Shown here piece by piece: positions 33,546-44,884 of a DNA stretch of 64,000 nt. Both the position numbers and the translations under genes were made by a program. The stretch comes from Zingiber officinale. Its lineage: Eukaryota > Streptophyta > Magnoliopsida > Zingiberales > Zingiberaceae. The notes under the pieces are model-generated. The model searched no databases and was not told the DNA's origin. It worked only from the letters and a program-made list of their open reading frames with translations. Each line of letters starts with the position of its first letter. The stretch's first letter is position 1. The stretch is taken from the NCBI RefSeq assembly GCF_018446385.1, contig NC_055996.1, positions 52,126,365 to 52,190,364 on the forward strand, written 5' to 3'.

Positions 33546-36500
33546 TCCCTATCTTTTGTACTCGATCTCTTCATCCAGTGCTTCCAAAAGAGGTATGTAG
33601 TGGATTACCTATTAATAGGTTTACGAGACTTAGGTCTTAGAGTAGGAGTCGCCGAAGGCTCCGACCCAAATAAAAATCCTTATGTTTGTTCTTCTTTCGT
33701 TTCTATCTACTTCTTTTTCACTACATACTTTGTTTAAAACCAAAAAGGCAAGTTTATCAAAACCAAGTGATTCACCCCCTCTCACGTGCGACTCGATCCA
33801 ATGATCCAACAAATGGTATCAAAGTGGGTTTTGCTCTAAATTGGTGTGACACCAATCAAGTCAAGGGGAGTTGCTTTATTCTCTAGATTTTAATTTTTCA
33901 TATTCTATTTGAATCGGTAAAAGTTTACCTCTTCAAATAATCTTTTCTCGTTTGGTTTCTACTCGAAGTTGGTGCAATACCACTCGAGTTTCTCGATATA
34001 CTTTTTATTTTCTTAAAATCTGCTAATTGAAAACCAAGTCTTGGTACCTTCCTCTAGTTCTCTATTTCAGTAATAATTGGCCCAAAATAAACGATACACA
34101 CTATTCGTCTGCCCCTATTCAATGGAGACAATTTCTCATATTGGAAAAAATGGATGGAAGTGTACTTGAAGACCAACTTCGACCAGTGTTTCAGCGTCAC
34201 CAAAGGATACAAGGCCCCAGTTGACCACAACACTAGAATTCCGATAGACCTAGAAAATTGAAATTCAGAGATGAAGAAAAATGCCTAGATCAACTTCAAG
34301 GCCCTCAACACAATCCAGTGCGGACTAATGAAGGAGGAACTGAACCGCATCAGCCCACACGAAAATGCAAAGTAACTATTGGGCAAGCTCATAGAACTAC
34401 ACAGGGGACCAATGACACAAAGGTAATAAAAAGAGACTTACTCTTAAATAAATTATTTAACATCAAAATGCAAGGAGGAGAATCCGCTAGTCAGCTACAC
34501 GCGAGGATAAAAGATATCCTCAATGGATTTCACATAATCGACCATCAGATGTAGAATCGAGACTTGATAAGGTATGCTTTAAACGCCTTCCCTCGAAGGC
34601 ATTATGGGCATCCATCGTAGATACCTACAAAATCTTGAGGAATTTTATCTAAACTAAAATTAGATGAACTTTGTTGTGAATCAGAGCTACACGAACAAAC
34701 TAACGCCAAATCTGAGAAAGGTATTGCTCTTATTACAGGAACATCAAAAGAAAAATCCATAACTAAACTAGAACATGAAGTTGAGTCTGACCCAGACCCA
34801 GATGATGAAGAATACCTGGTGAACCTGGTAAAAAAGATTTTCACTAGGAGAAAGAAGAACTTCACTAAAAAGGACCTACAGAAGATCAACTCCACTTCAA
34901 ATTCCAACAACAAAACAAACTTTACATGCTTTGGATGCAACAAGAAGGGACATTACAAGAACGACTGTCCAAATTTTAAAAAGAATAAAGCCCTCAAAGC
35001 AACTTGGGATGAATCATCCGCAGAGGAATCGGATGGCAATGAACCAAAGCACACCAACTACCTCCCACTGATGGCATACAGACCAGCATCAGAAAGCGAA
35101 TCTGAAGACGAGTCCGAACCAGAATCAAGCCACAAGTCTGCACTCGTTTCTGATGGTTTTGATGAGGTATAATCTATTTTAAGAAAAAAAGGTTTTTTAA
35201 AATTATTGCATGCTTACATAAGAAATTGATTGTATCAGAAGATCAAATAAATGAACTAACCCAAGAAAATAAAATACTTAATAAACAACTAAATTCAAAC
35301 TCAACAACTAAGCTAATTTAACTTGAAATCCTGACTCAAGTTGCACAACTTGTGGAGGCTAATTCTAGATTGAAAAGAGAAATACTTGAACTAAAACAAC
35401 TACTAAAAAATTTCACAACTAGATCTAAGTATCTTAATATGATACTTGGATAACAAAAAGCTTATAATAAGTCCAGACTCGGATATAAGTCCAACTCAAC
35501 CAACAAAATTTTTGTATCTTTTGTCAGTCAACATAAAAATCAAACCAAAGCTTGGGTTTCGAAAGCGTACTTAACCACACAAATAGGAATCAATCAACAC
35601 TACGTACCTAAGAATAAAATACACTATTTAAAACCAAATAAATCAATCTTAATCTCAAAAAATAAACCCTATAAGCTAAATTCAGTAATGTTACCCAAAG
35701 GAACAAGTAAAGATAAATTAAATAAAAACAAAATTAATCTAAACTCAAACTATAACCAAATCTATTATAACTATAAAGCAAATCAACACAAACCCAAAAC
35801 CTAAAACTCAAGTCCAATAATTCAAGGGAGGCTCTAAACTAGTTGGCACCTCTAAAATCAATAACTTACCTAAGAGGGTAATTATACTAGTCTAAACAGG
35901 GACAAAAGTTTAACTTGATAAATGATACTGGTGAAGTTTTGGATGATAGTAGGTTAGGAAACTCTGCCTATGTATGCCTAGGAAGATATGACTTCGACCT
36001 GGTGCATTTGACTTAGTGGAACTAACTGAAGTTACCCCTTACGAATCCTAACTAGTTAGACCAGAGATTTGTATTAAGTTCAGTGGATGAAACTATTTGA
36101 AAATTTTTGATGGTGTGGTTATTCTAATAATGTCCAAGTGACTCACCACAGCTTAAATGTTTATCTAAAGAATCTCTATTTGTTGAAACCAAAGCTAAAC
36201 TTGAATCTAAAACAAAGTTAAATCCAATCCTAAAATTCAACATTCATCTCACAAAATTATAGGATTCCCTAATTAAAAATGTAAATTGGGTGAGATAATT
36301 AATGATCCACAATAAAATTAAATTAAAAATTAAAATTAAAATTAAATTAAATTAAAAATTAAAAATAAGTTAAATTAAAATTAAAAATTAAAAAAATTAA
36401 ATTAAATTTAAAATTAAATTAAAATTAAAAATAAGTTAAATTAAATATTAAAATTAAATTAAAATTAAGTTAAATTAAAATCAAATTAAAATTAAATTAA

Positions 36501-36786
36501 AATGAAAATAAAAAAATTAAGTTAAATTTAAATAAAAATTAAAAAAATTGAATCGAATCAAAATGAATTAAAATAATGACTTCCACCTTTTATAGGAAAC
36601 CATGTGGATATTAAACAATAATTGTTCTACATACATGACTGGGGATTACACCAAATTCATTTAACTCACATACAAAAGCTTAGGAATGATTGCTTTTGGA
36701 AACAATGGCAAACTTAAGGTAATTGGAATAGGTGATATCGAACTCAAAACTGACTTTATTATTAAAAAGGTATTACTTGTTGATCC
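33546..36786 (+). mobile_element. SIRE-like copia fragment (block copy B) with LTR end, PBS, gag and protease remnants
   Basis: 33546-33811 is the 3' end of a plus-strand LTR (ends GATCCAACA), followed by a mutated PBS, TGGTATCAAAGTGGG (33814-33828). Gag begins near 34110 and is frameshifted. The best frames are 34258-34554 (SASQLHARIKDILNGF) and 34819-35172, with the zinc knuckle CFGCNKKGHYKNDC and an acidic tail. Decayed coiled coil, an AT-rich block (36300-36570) and a protease remnant (to about 36786) follow. From 34480 it parallels block copy A. The part 33546-34479 is absent from copy A because a younger element is inserted there. Confidence 0.8.
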
Positions 36787-38678
36787 TATCTAAAATCTAC
36801 GAAGATGAGCACTGGTTCTTATGAATGACGATGACCTCCGATAAAGATGAACTCCCAAAGATCCGAAGAAACTCCTCAATGCTCCTGCGTACAGTGAGAC
36901 GAGCCAACAAAGCATTAGTGACCTAAGACTGGGGTGGGGATCCCTGACTAGGCCCTATGACGCTCAAGTTAGTTCCTCTCAAAGTTGGAAGAAGAAGAAG
37001 AATAGTAACTGAAGTGAAACAGAGTTTAGATGCTAAAACTTACGTACCTTGCCAATGGAGAGGATCCCCCCTTTTATACTACCTCACATGACCTCCATAG
37101 TCGTGAAGTGGTCCCCGGTTCGTTAGGGTTTGTTAGGAGATGAAGTCATCTTCTATACTTCGTGCAATAATCCTTTGAGAAATCTTTTCTGTACCCTAAA
37201 TGTACCCATTTTGTAGTTTATGACTTGTATTTATAATGAGAATACGTCATTATAACTGAAGAAGCTTCTAGAAGATATTTCTCGCCAAATATTCTGTTGA
37301 GCATGTTTCGGCCGGTCATTCAAGCCGGTCATATGTTAGGAATACTCTTTGTTGAACATGTCTCAGCTAATCGTTCAAGCCGGTCGTATATACTGTTAAA
37401 AATACCTCCTGTTGAATATGTCTCGGTCGATCGTTCAAGCTGGTCATATGTTAAGAACACTCTTCATTGAATATGTCTTGTCCGGTCGTTCCCGCCGACC
37501 ATATATTAGGAATGTATCATAAGGCTAAGTAACTTTATGCTCAAGCGGGTTTTGCAGCCCGGTCAAACATATATGAGCGCGTGGGTTCTCGCTCGGCCTG
37601 CGGTCGGCCGGTAATATGCTAGAAGTCACACAAAAGGCTACGTACCTTTGTATTTGGGCGAGCTTTGCTCGACCGAGAATATATGAGCACGCGGACGCTC
37701 GCTAGGCCTTCGGTCTGTCGATAATAGGCTAGAAGTCACACAAAAGGCTAAGTGTCTTTATGCTTGGGCGAGCTTTGCCCGACTGAGCATATATGAGCAC
37801 ATGGACGCTCGCTCAACCTTCGACCGATCAATAATATGTTAAGAATCATATAGAAGGCTAAATACTTTTATGCTCGGGCGGGCTTTACAGCCTAGTCAAA
37901 CATATATGAGCACGTGGGCGCTCACTCATCCTGCGGTCGATCGGTAATAGGCTAGAAGTCACAAAAAATGCTAAGTGTCTTTATGCTCAAGCGGGCTTTG
38001 CCCGACCGAGCATATATGAACACGTGGACGCTCGCTCGGCCTTCGGTCGGCCAGTAATATGTTGAGAATCATATACAAGGCTAAATGCCTTTATGCTCGG
38101 GCGGGCTTTACATCCCGGTCGAACATATATGAGTACGTGGGTGTTCGCTCGACCTACAATCGATCGGTAATATGTTGAGAATCATATACAAGGCTAAATG
38201 CCTTTATGCTCGGGCGGGCTTTACAGCCCAATCGAACATATATGAGCACCTGGGTGCTCACTCGGCCTGCGATCGGCTGGTAATATATTGAGAATCATAT
38301 ACAAGGTTAAATGTCTTTATGCTCGGGCGGACTTTACAATTCGGTCGAAGATATTTGAGCACGTGGGTGCTCGCTCGGCCTGTGGTTGGCTGGTAATATG
38401 CTGAAAATCATATATAAGGCTAAGTGTTTTTATACTCGGGCGAGCTTTGCCCGGTTGAGCATATATGAGCACGTGCGTGCCCGCTCGGCTTGCGATCCAC
38501 CAACTATATACCTTCCCTATCTTTCTTGACCTAAACCTTTCCTTCACTCGCCCGGCCGATCTATCATAACTCGTATCACTAGCCTCCCACTCAAGTATAG
38601 TCGAAGGAGGTATAGCCGACTGACTAGACCTAAGTCTATTTTTACCCTTTTGATATTTATTGTAGTGATCCCGTGACA
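36787..38678 (-). repeat. 1892-bp LTR (copy B) of a Tat-like gypsy element
   Basis: Counterpart of 20375-22266, same length, with about 95% identity by eye and the same purine tract at its right edge (minus TATAGAGGG). The left terminus has mutated from TGTCTA to TATCTA. It contains the same array of nine 111-bp repeats (about 37521-38490). Sharing the same insertion point in the SIRE-like fragment shows that it was copied as part of a segmental duplication. Confidence 0.75.
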
Positions 38679-38813
38679 CCCTCTATAGTGATCTCACGAC
38701 ACCTCTAGCACATATCTTGTAACGAAGTTAAATTGAGGTGTGATCATAACTTCTGCAATATCAACCTTTACTCTCTCTTGCTTCACTTTCCTCTAGAGAT
38801 ATTATTGAGAGTT

Positions 38814-39172
38814 ATGGCTTCGGATCTTCCTCTCTGGGATCAACTATTATCGGAGAAGAAAAGTCTTTGGCTGAGGCTATGCAAGCCTTAGATCTACATC
38901 ATTTGCATTAAAGAGAGCTAGAGGTATGTCTACTAGCAGCTCAGTCTCAAGTTCGATCGGAAGTGACTTTGAGGGACAACTTATTTGGATTTAAAGCAAA
39001 AAATTGAGGAGTTGGATGATCTGAAAGCTCAACATGTCTCAGAAATAATCGTTTTAACTAGGAAGGTTCATGTAAACATATCTGATCACAAAATTAAAAA
39101 CCCTAGTCTATCTGGCTATTATGATATAGCAAAAACCATTAAGACTGTAAATGAATCGAACATACGTGAATA
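38814..39172 (+). pseudogene. Decayed coiled-coil ORF beside LTR copy B
   Basis: Begins MASDLPLWDQLLSEKKSLW. Codon 8 is TGG here, where copy A has TAG, so the nonsense change in copy A arose after duplication or was reversed here. The frame then fails after about 26 codons. A second heptad-like stretch (KQKIEELDDLKAQHVSEII) lies at 38991-39048. No known domain. Confidence 0.45.
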
Positions 39173-39720
39173 AACTTGACATTCAATTTGAAAGTATTTA
39201 TTTATATTCATTCAATATACATAAAATAAATTAAATGACTAAAAATGAAGAACTCATTAAATTAAACTAGCAAACTTGAGCACATATGTGATCAACTTGT
39301 AAATATTTGTGAAAATTATTCATGAATAATATTCATGAACAATATTCATGAATAAAACTCTTATCAACATATTAAATAAATAAATAAATTTAAAATGATC
39401 AAACATGTTTATGTTATCAAGCTCAATAACTAACCAAATAAGTTTAAAATGTAAAAATTTCAAATAATCAAATAAACTTGAATTGAAAGTTCAACAACAT
39501 TAAGCGAAACAAGCTCAAGTTAAAAAAATTAAGATAAACTTGAACAATTATTTTAACTACTTTGTTCATTTAAGACTTGGCTTGACTCGACTAGATAATC
39601 TTATCAAAAAGTATGAACACCATAAAATTTAAATTGACTTAGCTCATCTACGGCCCTACAAACCCCAACACAACTTATCCTATCTATAAAACAAAAAGAA
39701 CCATAGAAACCTTAGCTTAG
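39173..39720. other. AT-rich spacer before protease copy 3
   Basis: Counterpart of 22761-23306, with the same TTCATGAACAATATTCATGAA phrase near 39330-39355. No gene is seen. It ends where the shared protease 3' flank starts (GCAGCATTA near 39721). Confidence 0.45.
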
Positions 39721-39952
39721 GCAGCATTACCATTTATACAATTTTGGATTAGACAATCTAAATGCTACAGTACGCGGTACATGTTCATATCTTGCTACAC
39801 ATGCGCATACATTTACAAGCACACATGTCTCTCTGGACACGCCTATACATCACATATATAGTAGATGACAAAAGGGTCTTTGAACGCCAGGCATATATGA
39901 TGGAGAAGCGATGCACGCATGCAGATATATATACATATATAGACAAATGACT

Positions 39953-41081
39953 TCAAGCAGTTGGGTAGGAAGCTTGCATGGCGATACCACACAGCCCTTC
40001 CTTAGCATCCACGTCCCTTTCCATCCTTATGTAGCCGTTCTCCCCCCAATCGGCACCCCAAGAATTCTTCACCAGCCAGTACTTGCTGCCATCGCTCGTC
40101 GCGCCGTAGCCCACCGCTGTGACGCCGTGGTCGAGATCAGTTCCGCATTCCCCCGTGAAGACGCCGCCGTTGTAGAACTGGAAGGCCGATCCGCTGGCCT
40201 CTATCGCCACCGACACCGGCTGGTGGGCCACGGCCTTGCGGAGCGCCGCCTCATCGTCAGCAGGCACGTCCTCGTACCCACTGATGGCGGCGGCGGAGGG
40301 GGAGGATTTCTGCTTGCTGCAGGTGCCGTCGGTGGCCTGGTAAGGGTACTTGGTCTCGGTGGCGAGGCCGCCGTTGTTGATGATGAACTCGAACGCGTTG
40401 TCCATGAGGCCGCCGTTGCAGCCTTGGTCCTCGCCGTGGACGTCGCAGTCCACCAGCTGCTGCTCGGAGAGAGAGATCAACTTGCCAGCGGTGAGCTTGG
40501 TGATGCCCTCCATCGCCGCCACTGCCGAGAACGCCCAGCAACATCCTGTTTTGCTCGAGCAAACGAATTAGATTCCGTTGGAGCAATAATTAACTAAATT
40601 ATTGTTCCTCCAAATTATGCATACCACACTGCCCTTGATCTTTGATGGGAGTGACTGCTCCTTTGGTCCTCCAGTCGACGCTCTTCGGCGTCGCGGACAC
40701 GTTCTCGTACATGAATCCTCCCTTCCTGATCGGCTTCGCCGCGATCATATTCTTGAAGCCAGTGTAGGAAGATTTGAACTCCTCGTTGGTCATGTCGGCG
40801 AACTGGTTGATGCCCAGCGAGTACTTGTGCTTGCCGGCGGCGTTGAACGAGTCGATGAGCTCGACGTTGGACTTGAAGATGTCGAAGCGGCGCTGCTTCT
40901 CTGCGTCATCGCGGTAGACGCGCCCGTGCTGCGCCATCCACCGCTCGTGCCTCTCTGCCATGGACATGCTCTCTGGATAACTTAGCTTGCGCCCCCAAGC
41001 GGTGCTTGATATTACAGCGAACAAGGCCGCCAAGACGAGGCATTGCTTCACGGTGAAGGCGGCGGCTGGAATTCTACCCAT
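39953..41081 (-). CDS. Papain-like cysteine protease, copy 3 (SAG39/SAG12-like preproenzyme, C1A family)
   Basis: Exons 41081-40625 and 40545-39953 flank a 79-bp intron (40624-40546). The structure and the 349-residue product are the same as in copy 1: signal peptide, ERFNIN/GxNxFxD propeptide, and catalytic Gln149, Cys155, His292 and Asn313. By eye the 1129-bp gene differs from copy 1 at three positions, all synonymous (two near codons 4-6, one before DHG). The intron is identical. The gene body has no indel relative to copy 1, with a constant offset of 33704. The 3' flank, in contrast, differs clearly from copy 1. The gene looks functional and would give an endopeptidase of the vacuolar/secretory route. 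Which copy is expressed cannot be told from sequence. Confidence 0.93.
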
Positions 41082-41440
41082 CAGCTGCTCTCGAAACGCT
41101 TTTACAAGTGATTAATTAATCAGTTAATCGATCAACTAATTCAAGCTTAGTGAGAGATTAAGCGACGGGCTTCGACTATTTATAGATCTGCTCTGTTCTG
41201 CTTGTTCTGCTCTGTTCTTGCTGCTTGCCGTGGAATACGTTGCGTTGCGAGATTAATTTAATTGGAAGACTCCGTAATTACTGGATTAATCGTGATCGAG
41301 ATCCAACAGGCGTCTCTTCTTTGCGAAGATCGTACGCAGAGTTCTGTTCTTGATTTGAGACGTCGATAATTAGTTAACATTTAACAATTAATCGGAGTTA
41401 TTCATGGAGCATCCAGTGAAAGGGACTTCAAATAGTTAGA
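41082..41440 (-). promoter_or_regulatory. Promoter and 5' UTR of protease copy 3
   Basis: The TATA box TATAAATA (minus, about 41184-41177) lies about 100 bp from the ATG. It aligns with copy 1 upstream sequence to about 41440 with roughly ten differences, including a longer CTGTTCTG repeat and an inserted ATTTAACA-like phrase near 41380. It then diverges into unrelated repeat DNA. Confidence 0.6.
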
Positions 41441-42075
41441 AATCCGAGCTAAGGCTTAGATATGGAAGACGAACATGAAGAGGATGTGCTTCGAATGAAG
41501 GAAGTCACTCCTACACCAGAAGACAGCTCGAATTATAACCGAGATCGTTCAGGAGATATTACCGCAACAAGCAACCCCGATTCCACTTCCTATAGTAACA
41601 CTAGAAAGGATGTTATTCTACGCTGATCCCGTCCGGAAGCTGAGTCGGACGGTGACTGACTGTGCTATCCTCGAGGTTGACGGAAAGTCGTTGAGATGCC
41701 TAGTTGATCTGACCCCTCCTGGAAAAGTTTCCACGGCCCCTCCAAGGGATCGACGAGCAATGAGCCCTAGACCGTTAGCATATTTTCTGACATGCGGTGA
41801 TTATTCTCTGATAGGTTATTACGATTCTCTGGCTCGATTGTTGTATAATGTGTATCCGCCCTGGTCTGTTAACCTTGGCCTGGATCCTCGTACCCGTAAA
41901 TCTTGACCTATGGGCACAAACCTGCATTCCCTGGCGCATTCCCTGACTTGTGTTTATCTCCTCGTAAATCCAGATCTGTGCATCCAACCCTACATTTGCC
42001 ATTCGATAGATCCTGGTAAATCCAGACCTGCGCTTACCGCCCTGCTAGTCGAGGCCTTTGCTTGTCACTCCTTAA
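41441..42075. other. Unassigned sequence upstream of protease copy 3
   Basis: A 99-codon frame at 41610-41906 (MLFYADPVRKLSRTVTDCA...) and a short acidic frame from 41462 (MEDEHEEDVLRMKEV) show no domain I recognise. Neither has clear gene context. The phrase style (CCTCGTACCCGTAAATC, CTCCTCGTAAATCC) grades into the tandem repeat to the right. Confidence 0.35.
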
Positions 42076-42700
42076 GTTTTGTCCTGTATGCATGGCCTTG
42101 CTCCGTATTTTACCCTGTAAGTCCGTAACTGTATCTTATATGCCCTAACCTGTACGTCTTGATCTGTGTCTCCTGTTTTGCTTGTCTTATCTCGTGAGTC
42201 CTAATATGTAAGTCTTGATCCATGTCTCCCGTTATGCCTGTCTTATCTTGTGAGTCCTGACCTGCGAGCCTTAAGCCGTCTATCATAACCTGTACGTCCT
42301 GATCCGTATATCACGACCTCTACATCTTGATCCGTGCCTCCTGTTATGCTTGTCTTATCCTGTGAGTCCTGACCTGCGAGCCTGAAACCACCTATCATAA
42401 CCTGTACGTCCTGGTTCATATATCCCGCCCTGTACGTCCTGATCCGTGTCTCCTGATCTGTACGTCTGAATCCGTGTCTCCTGTTATGCTTGTCTTATCC
42501 TGTGAGCCCTGACCTGCGAGCCTTAAGCCGCCTATCCTAACCTGTACGTCTTGGTCCGTATACCCCGCCTTGTACGTCCTAATCCGTGTCTCTTGACCTG
42601 TACGTCTTGATCCATGTCTCCTGTTATGCTTGTCTTATCTTGTGAGTCCTGACATACGAGCCTTAAGCCGCCTATCATAACCTATACGTCCTGCCTTCCA
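42076..42700. repeat. Higher-order tandem repeat (about 110-140 bp units)
   Basis: Phrases CCTGTTATGCTTGTCTTATC, GTGAGTCCTGACCTGCGAGC and AACCTGTACGTCCTGATCC recur near 42173, 42229, 42340, 42480 and 42620, themselves built of a roughly 28-bp sub-repeat (CTGTACGTCCTGATCCGTGTCTC). It appears to be the counterpart of the 111-bp array in LTR copies A and B, although the unit sequence differs. Confidence 0.8.
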
Positions 42701-43313
42701 AGTTCCTACTGGCCCTGTAGGCCTGACTTCTGAATGCCCCATAAGCTCAACCATGACCGCTCTGTAATTCTGACCTTTGGCCTACACGTGGGCTGGCCAG
42801 CCTTTTGACCGCCACGTAAGCTTGACTTCTGCCCTCCATATAGGCTTGACTTCTGACCTCCACATTGGCTTGACTTCTGACCATCCCTTAAACTTGACTT
42901 CTGACCACGTCAGCTATCCGACTGCTCCATCATACACCGTATCACAAGCCTTCCCCTCAAGTATAGTCGAAGGAGGCTCTAGTCCGACTGACTAGACCCA
43001 AGCCCTGTTCTTACCTGACCTGGCCTTTGTGTCTCTTTGGCTACTGACCCTTGCTTGTATGTCTCTTTAACTGCTAGCCCCTTTCCTAATACTCCACTCA
43101 GAATTATTACCTTCCATAAATGCTAATGATAGGTGGTACTTTCCCGCATGCGCATTCGTTCTCCAACCCTTGATTATGCCAATTTTCCATAAATGACACA
43201 CTTTCCTAAATGTCTTTGCGTGCTCCAAGATTCACTCTTCACATTCCTCTCTTTAAAAAGGGGTCGCATACACTGCTGCCTTCACTTTCCTTAGGCACCC
43301 TTCCTCTTTGCTC
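42701..43313. other. LTR-like segment and leader of the coiled-coil ORF
   Basis: TCAAGTATAGTCGAAGGAGG followed by CCGACTGACTAGACCCAAG (42957-43004) matches the distal part of LTR copies A and B (22171-22231). This suggests a related minus-strand LTR whose ends could not be placed. Before the ORF there is a TATA-like TTTAAAAAGG (about 43253) and TTCACTTTCCTTAGG (about 43281), which match the leader in block copy A. Confidence 0.45.
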
Positions 43314-43727
43314 ATGGAATCAGATGAGATATCTTCTCTGCGTCACCAACTCACTCATTTGACCTAGTTATTAACTCTTAAAGATGAAGCCTTGCTTCAT
43401 ATGATGCAGAGTAGGGACCTTCAGTCCTCTTTTCGCCAAGAAATGGAAGAACTCTGGCTGTCGGCTAAATCCAGGACTCGAGCTGAGGCAGTTCTAAAGC
43501 ATAAGGCCCATTCAGACCTAAGGAGTCAGACTCATTTTATTGCCTACCTGAAGTTGAAGCACGAGGACACTGTAACCCTCCTGCAAGAGGAAAGTTGGAT
43601 AAAGCATGAAATCATTGCTCATCTACAAAGCAATCTCCAACGTATCAAGGAAGAACTGGCTCAAGTGCAAGCTCATCTGGCGAGGAAGGACCAGGCCTCT
43701 CGATCTTGTCATAATGTGAACTCTTAA
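43314..43727 (+). pseudogene. Coiled-coil ORF beside LTR-like segment
   Basis: A 138-codon frame starts MESDEISSLRHQLTHLT, has one in-frame TAG (43365-43367), and then continues uninterrupted to a stop at 43725-43727. The content is alpha-helical and heptad-rich (LQSSFRQEMEELWLSAKSR; LQRIKEELAQVQAHLARK). It has no known domain. Its position relative to the LTR, and its leader, match the ORFs at 22402 and 38814. It is less decayed than those two. It may be the antisense extra ORF of a gypsy element, or a captured host fragment. Confidence 0.5.
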
Positions 43728-44078
43728 AAGATGTTCCTCCACTATTACTAAATAAACAGTGTTTTTCGCATTATCTGTCTATGAGGGTGTGAGTTTGTAC
43801 TCCCTTGCTTGTCCTTCTATTATTATATTCAATTGACTCGGATTCCCCAGAAAATTCTCTAGAAGGAATAATTTAAAAAGAATAATTTACATACCAAACC
43901 TTTTTCTTACCGCAAGGGTTGAAGAGTCATGGCTCATACGGGCGCGCTTTCTTATAGCTTATATTTGAACTTGTAGCTCAGATTTGAAGTGAAAGTATAA
44001 CATACAGACTTGTTGAGCACGAAAGCATGTCCCCTTGTGGCTCGTACTGAGGCGAGAGTTGGGGACACTGACCTGAAA
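43728..44078. other. Spacer before gypsy LTR
   Basis: It contains ACTAAATAAACAGTGTTTTTCG near 43747, which could serve as a polyadenylation region for the preceding ORF. Nothing else is recognised. It ends at the LTR start TGTCACG (44079). Confidence 0.4.
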
Positions 44079-44879
44079 TGTCACGTCCCGGAGGAGTTCC
44101 TGTCCGAAGAAATTTCAGGAGCATCTCCCCTGTACGGCGGACAATCTGAAACTTTCTACATCACCATATACCTCAGCCACATGCGGCTGGAAAAAAATAA
44201 CAATAATAAACAAACAATAACACAGACATCCACGCAGTTTATATCAATTTCAGCCTCTGGCTGACACAACCACGCAGTTAAATAGTAAACAAACTGAACA
44301 GTGATAAGCAGACTCAAAACCAACCCTACTCCACTACACTCATAAAACTCAAATCCGATAATAAAATCAACTCACCTCTTCTGCCATCCAGGCAGGCATG
44401 TAGTAAAACAAGTCTGAATGAAAATCATCGACAGTGCAATATCCATAACACAAAAATCATAATCCAAGTGCATCAAACAGAACTAGTCTGATAAAGAAAA
44501 CCAAAAGATAAACCACACGTCCTCGCGGTCTGTAGAGGACTAGCGACTGGAACTCCTCCGGACAGCATCAACCTGAAAAATAGCAACGGAGGAGGGTGTG
44601 AGTCCAACACTCAGCGGGTAACAACTGATATACATAGTAAGGAAATAACATCTAGCACTAATCATGCGTATAGTCTCCTGACGTAATAAAGGTAATTGCA
44701 AACTGAAATAAACAGGAGAATACTGTACTAACCAGGACCTGGTACAAGGATAAACAGTCCGAGAGACATAGAAATCCTGTATGCTTGTCAAGCATGGCAT
44801 CCAACCAATATGCAGCAAATAAATGCAGCAAACACAATCACAATAAATAAATGCATCAATGTGTATGATGCCAATGCAG

Positions 44880-44884
44880 TCATG
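44880..44884. repeat. Target-site duplication TCATG (left) of nested copia
   Basis: TCATG lies immediately before TGTTAG (44885) and again right after ...CTAACA at 54053-54057. The uninterrupted homologous sequence (GCAGTCATGGTCACC near 62546) has it once. Confidence 0.95.

Noticed and set aside
41610-41906. 99-codon plus-strand frame upstream of protease copy 3
   Set aside because: No recognisable domain, no promoter or conserved paralogue seen, and it grades into tandem-repeat sequence, so not called as a gene.
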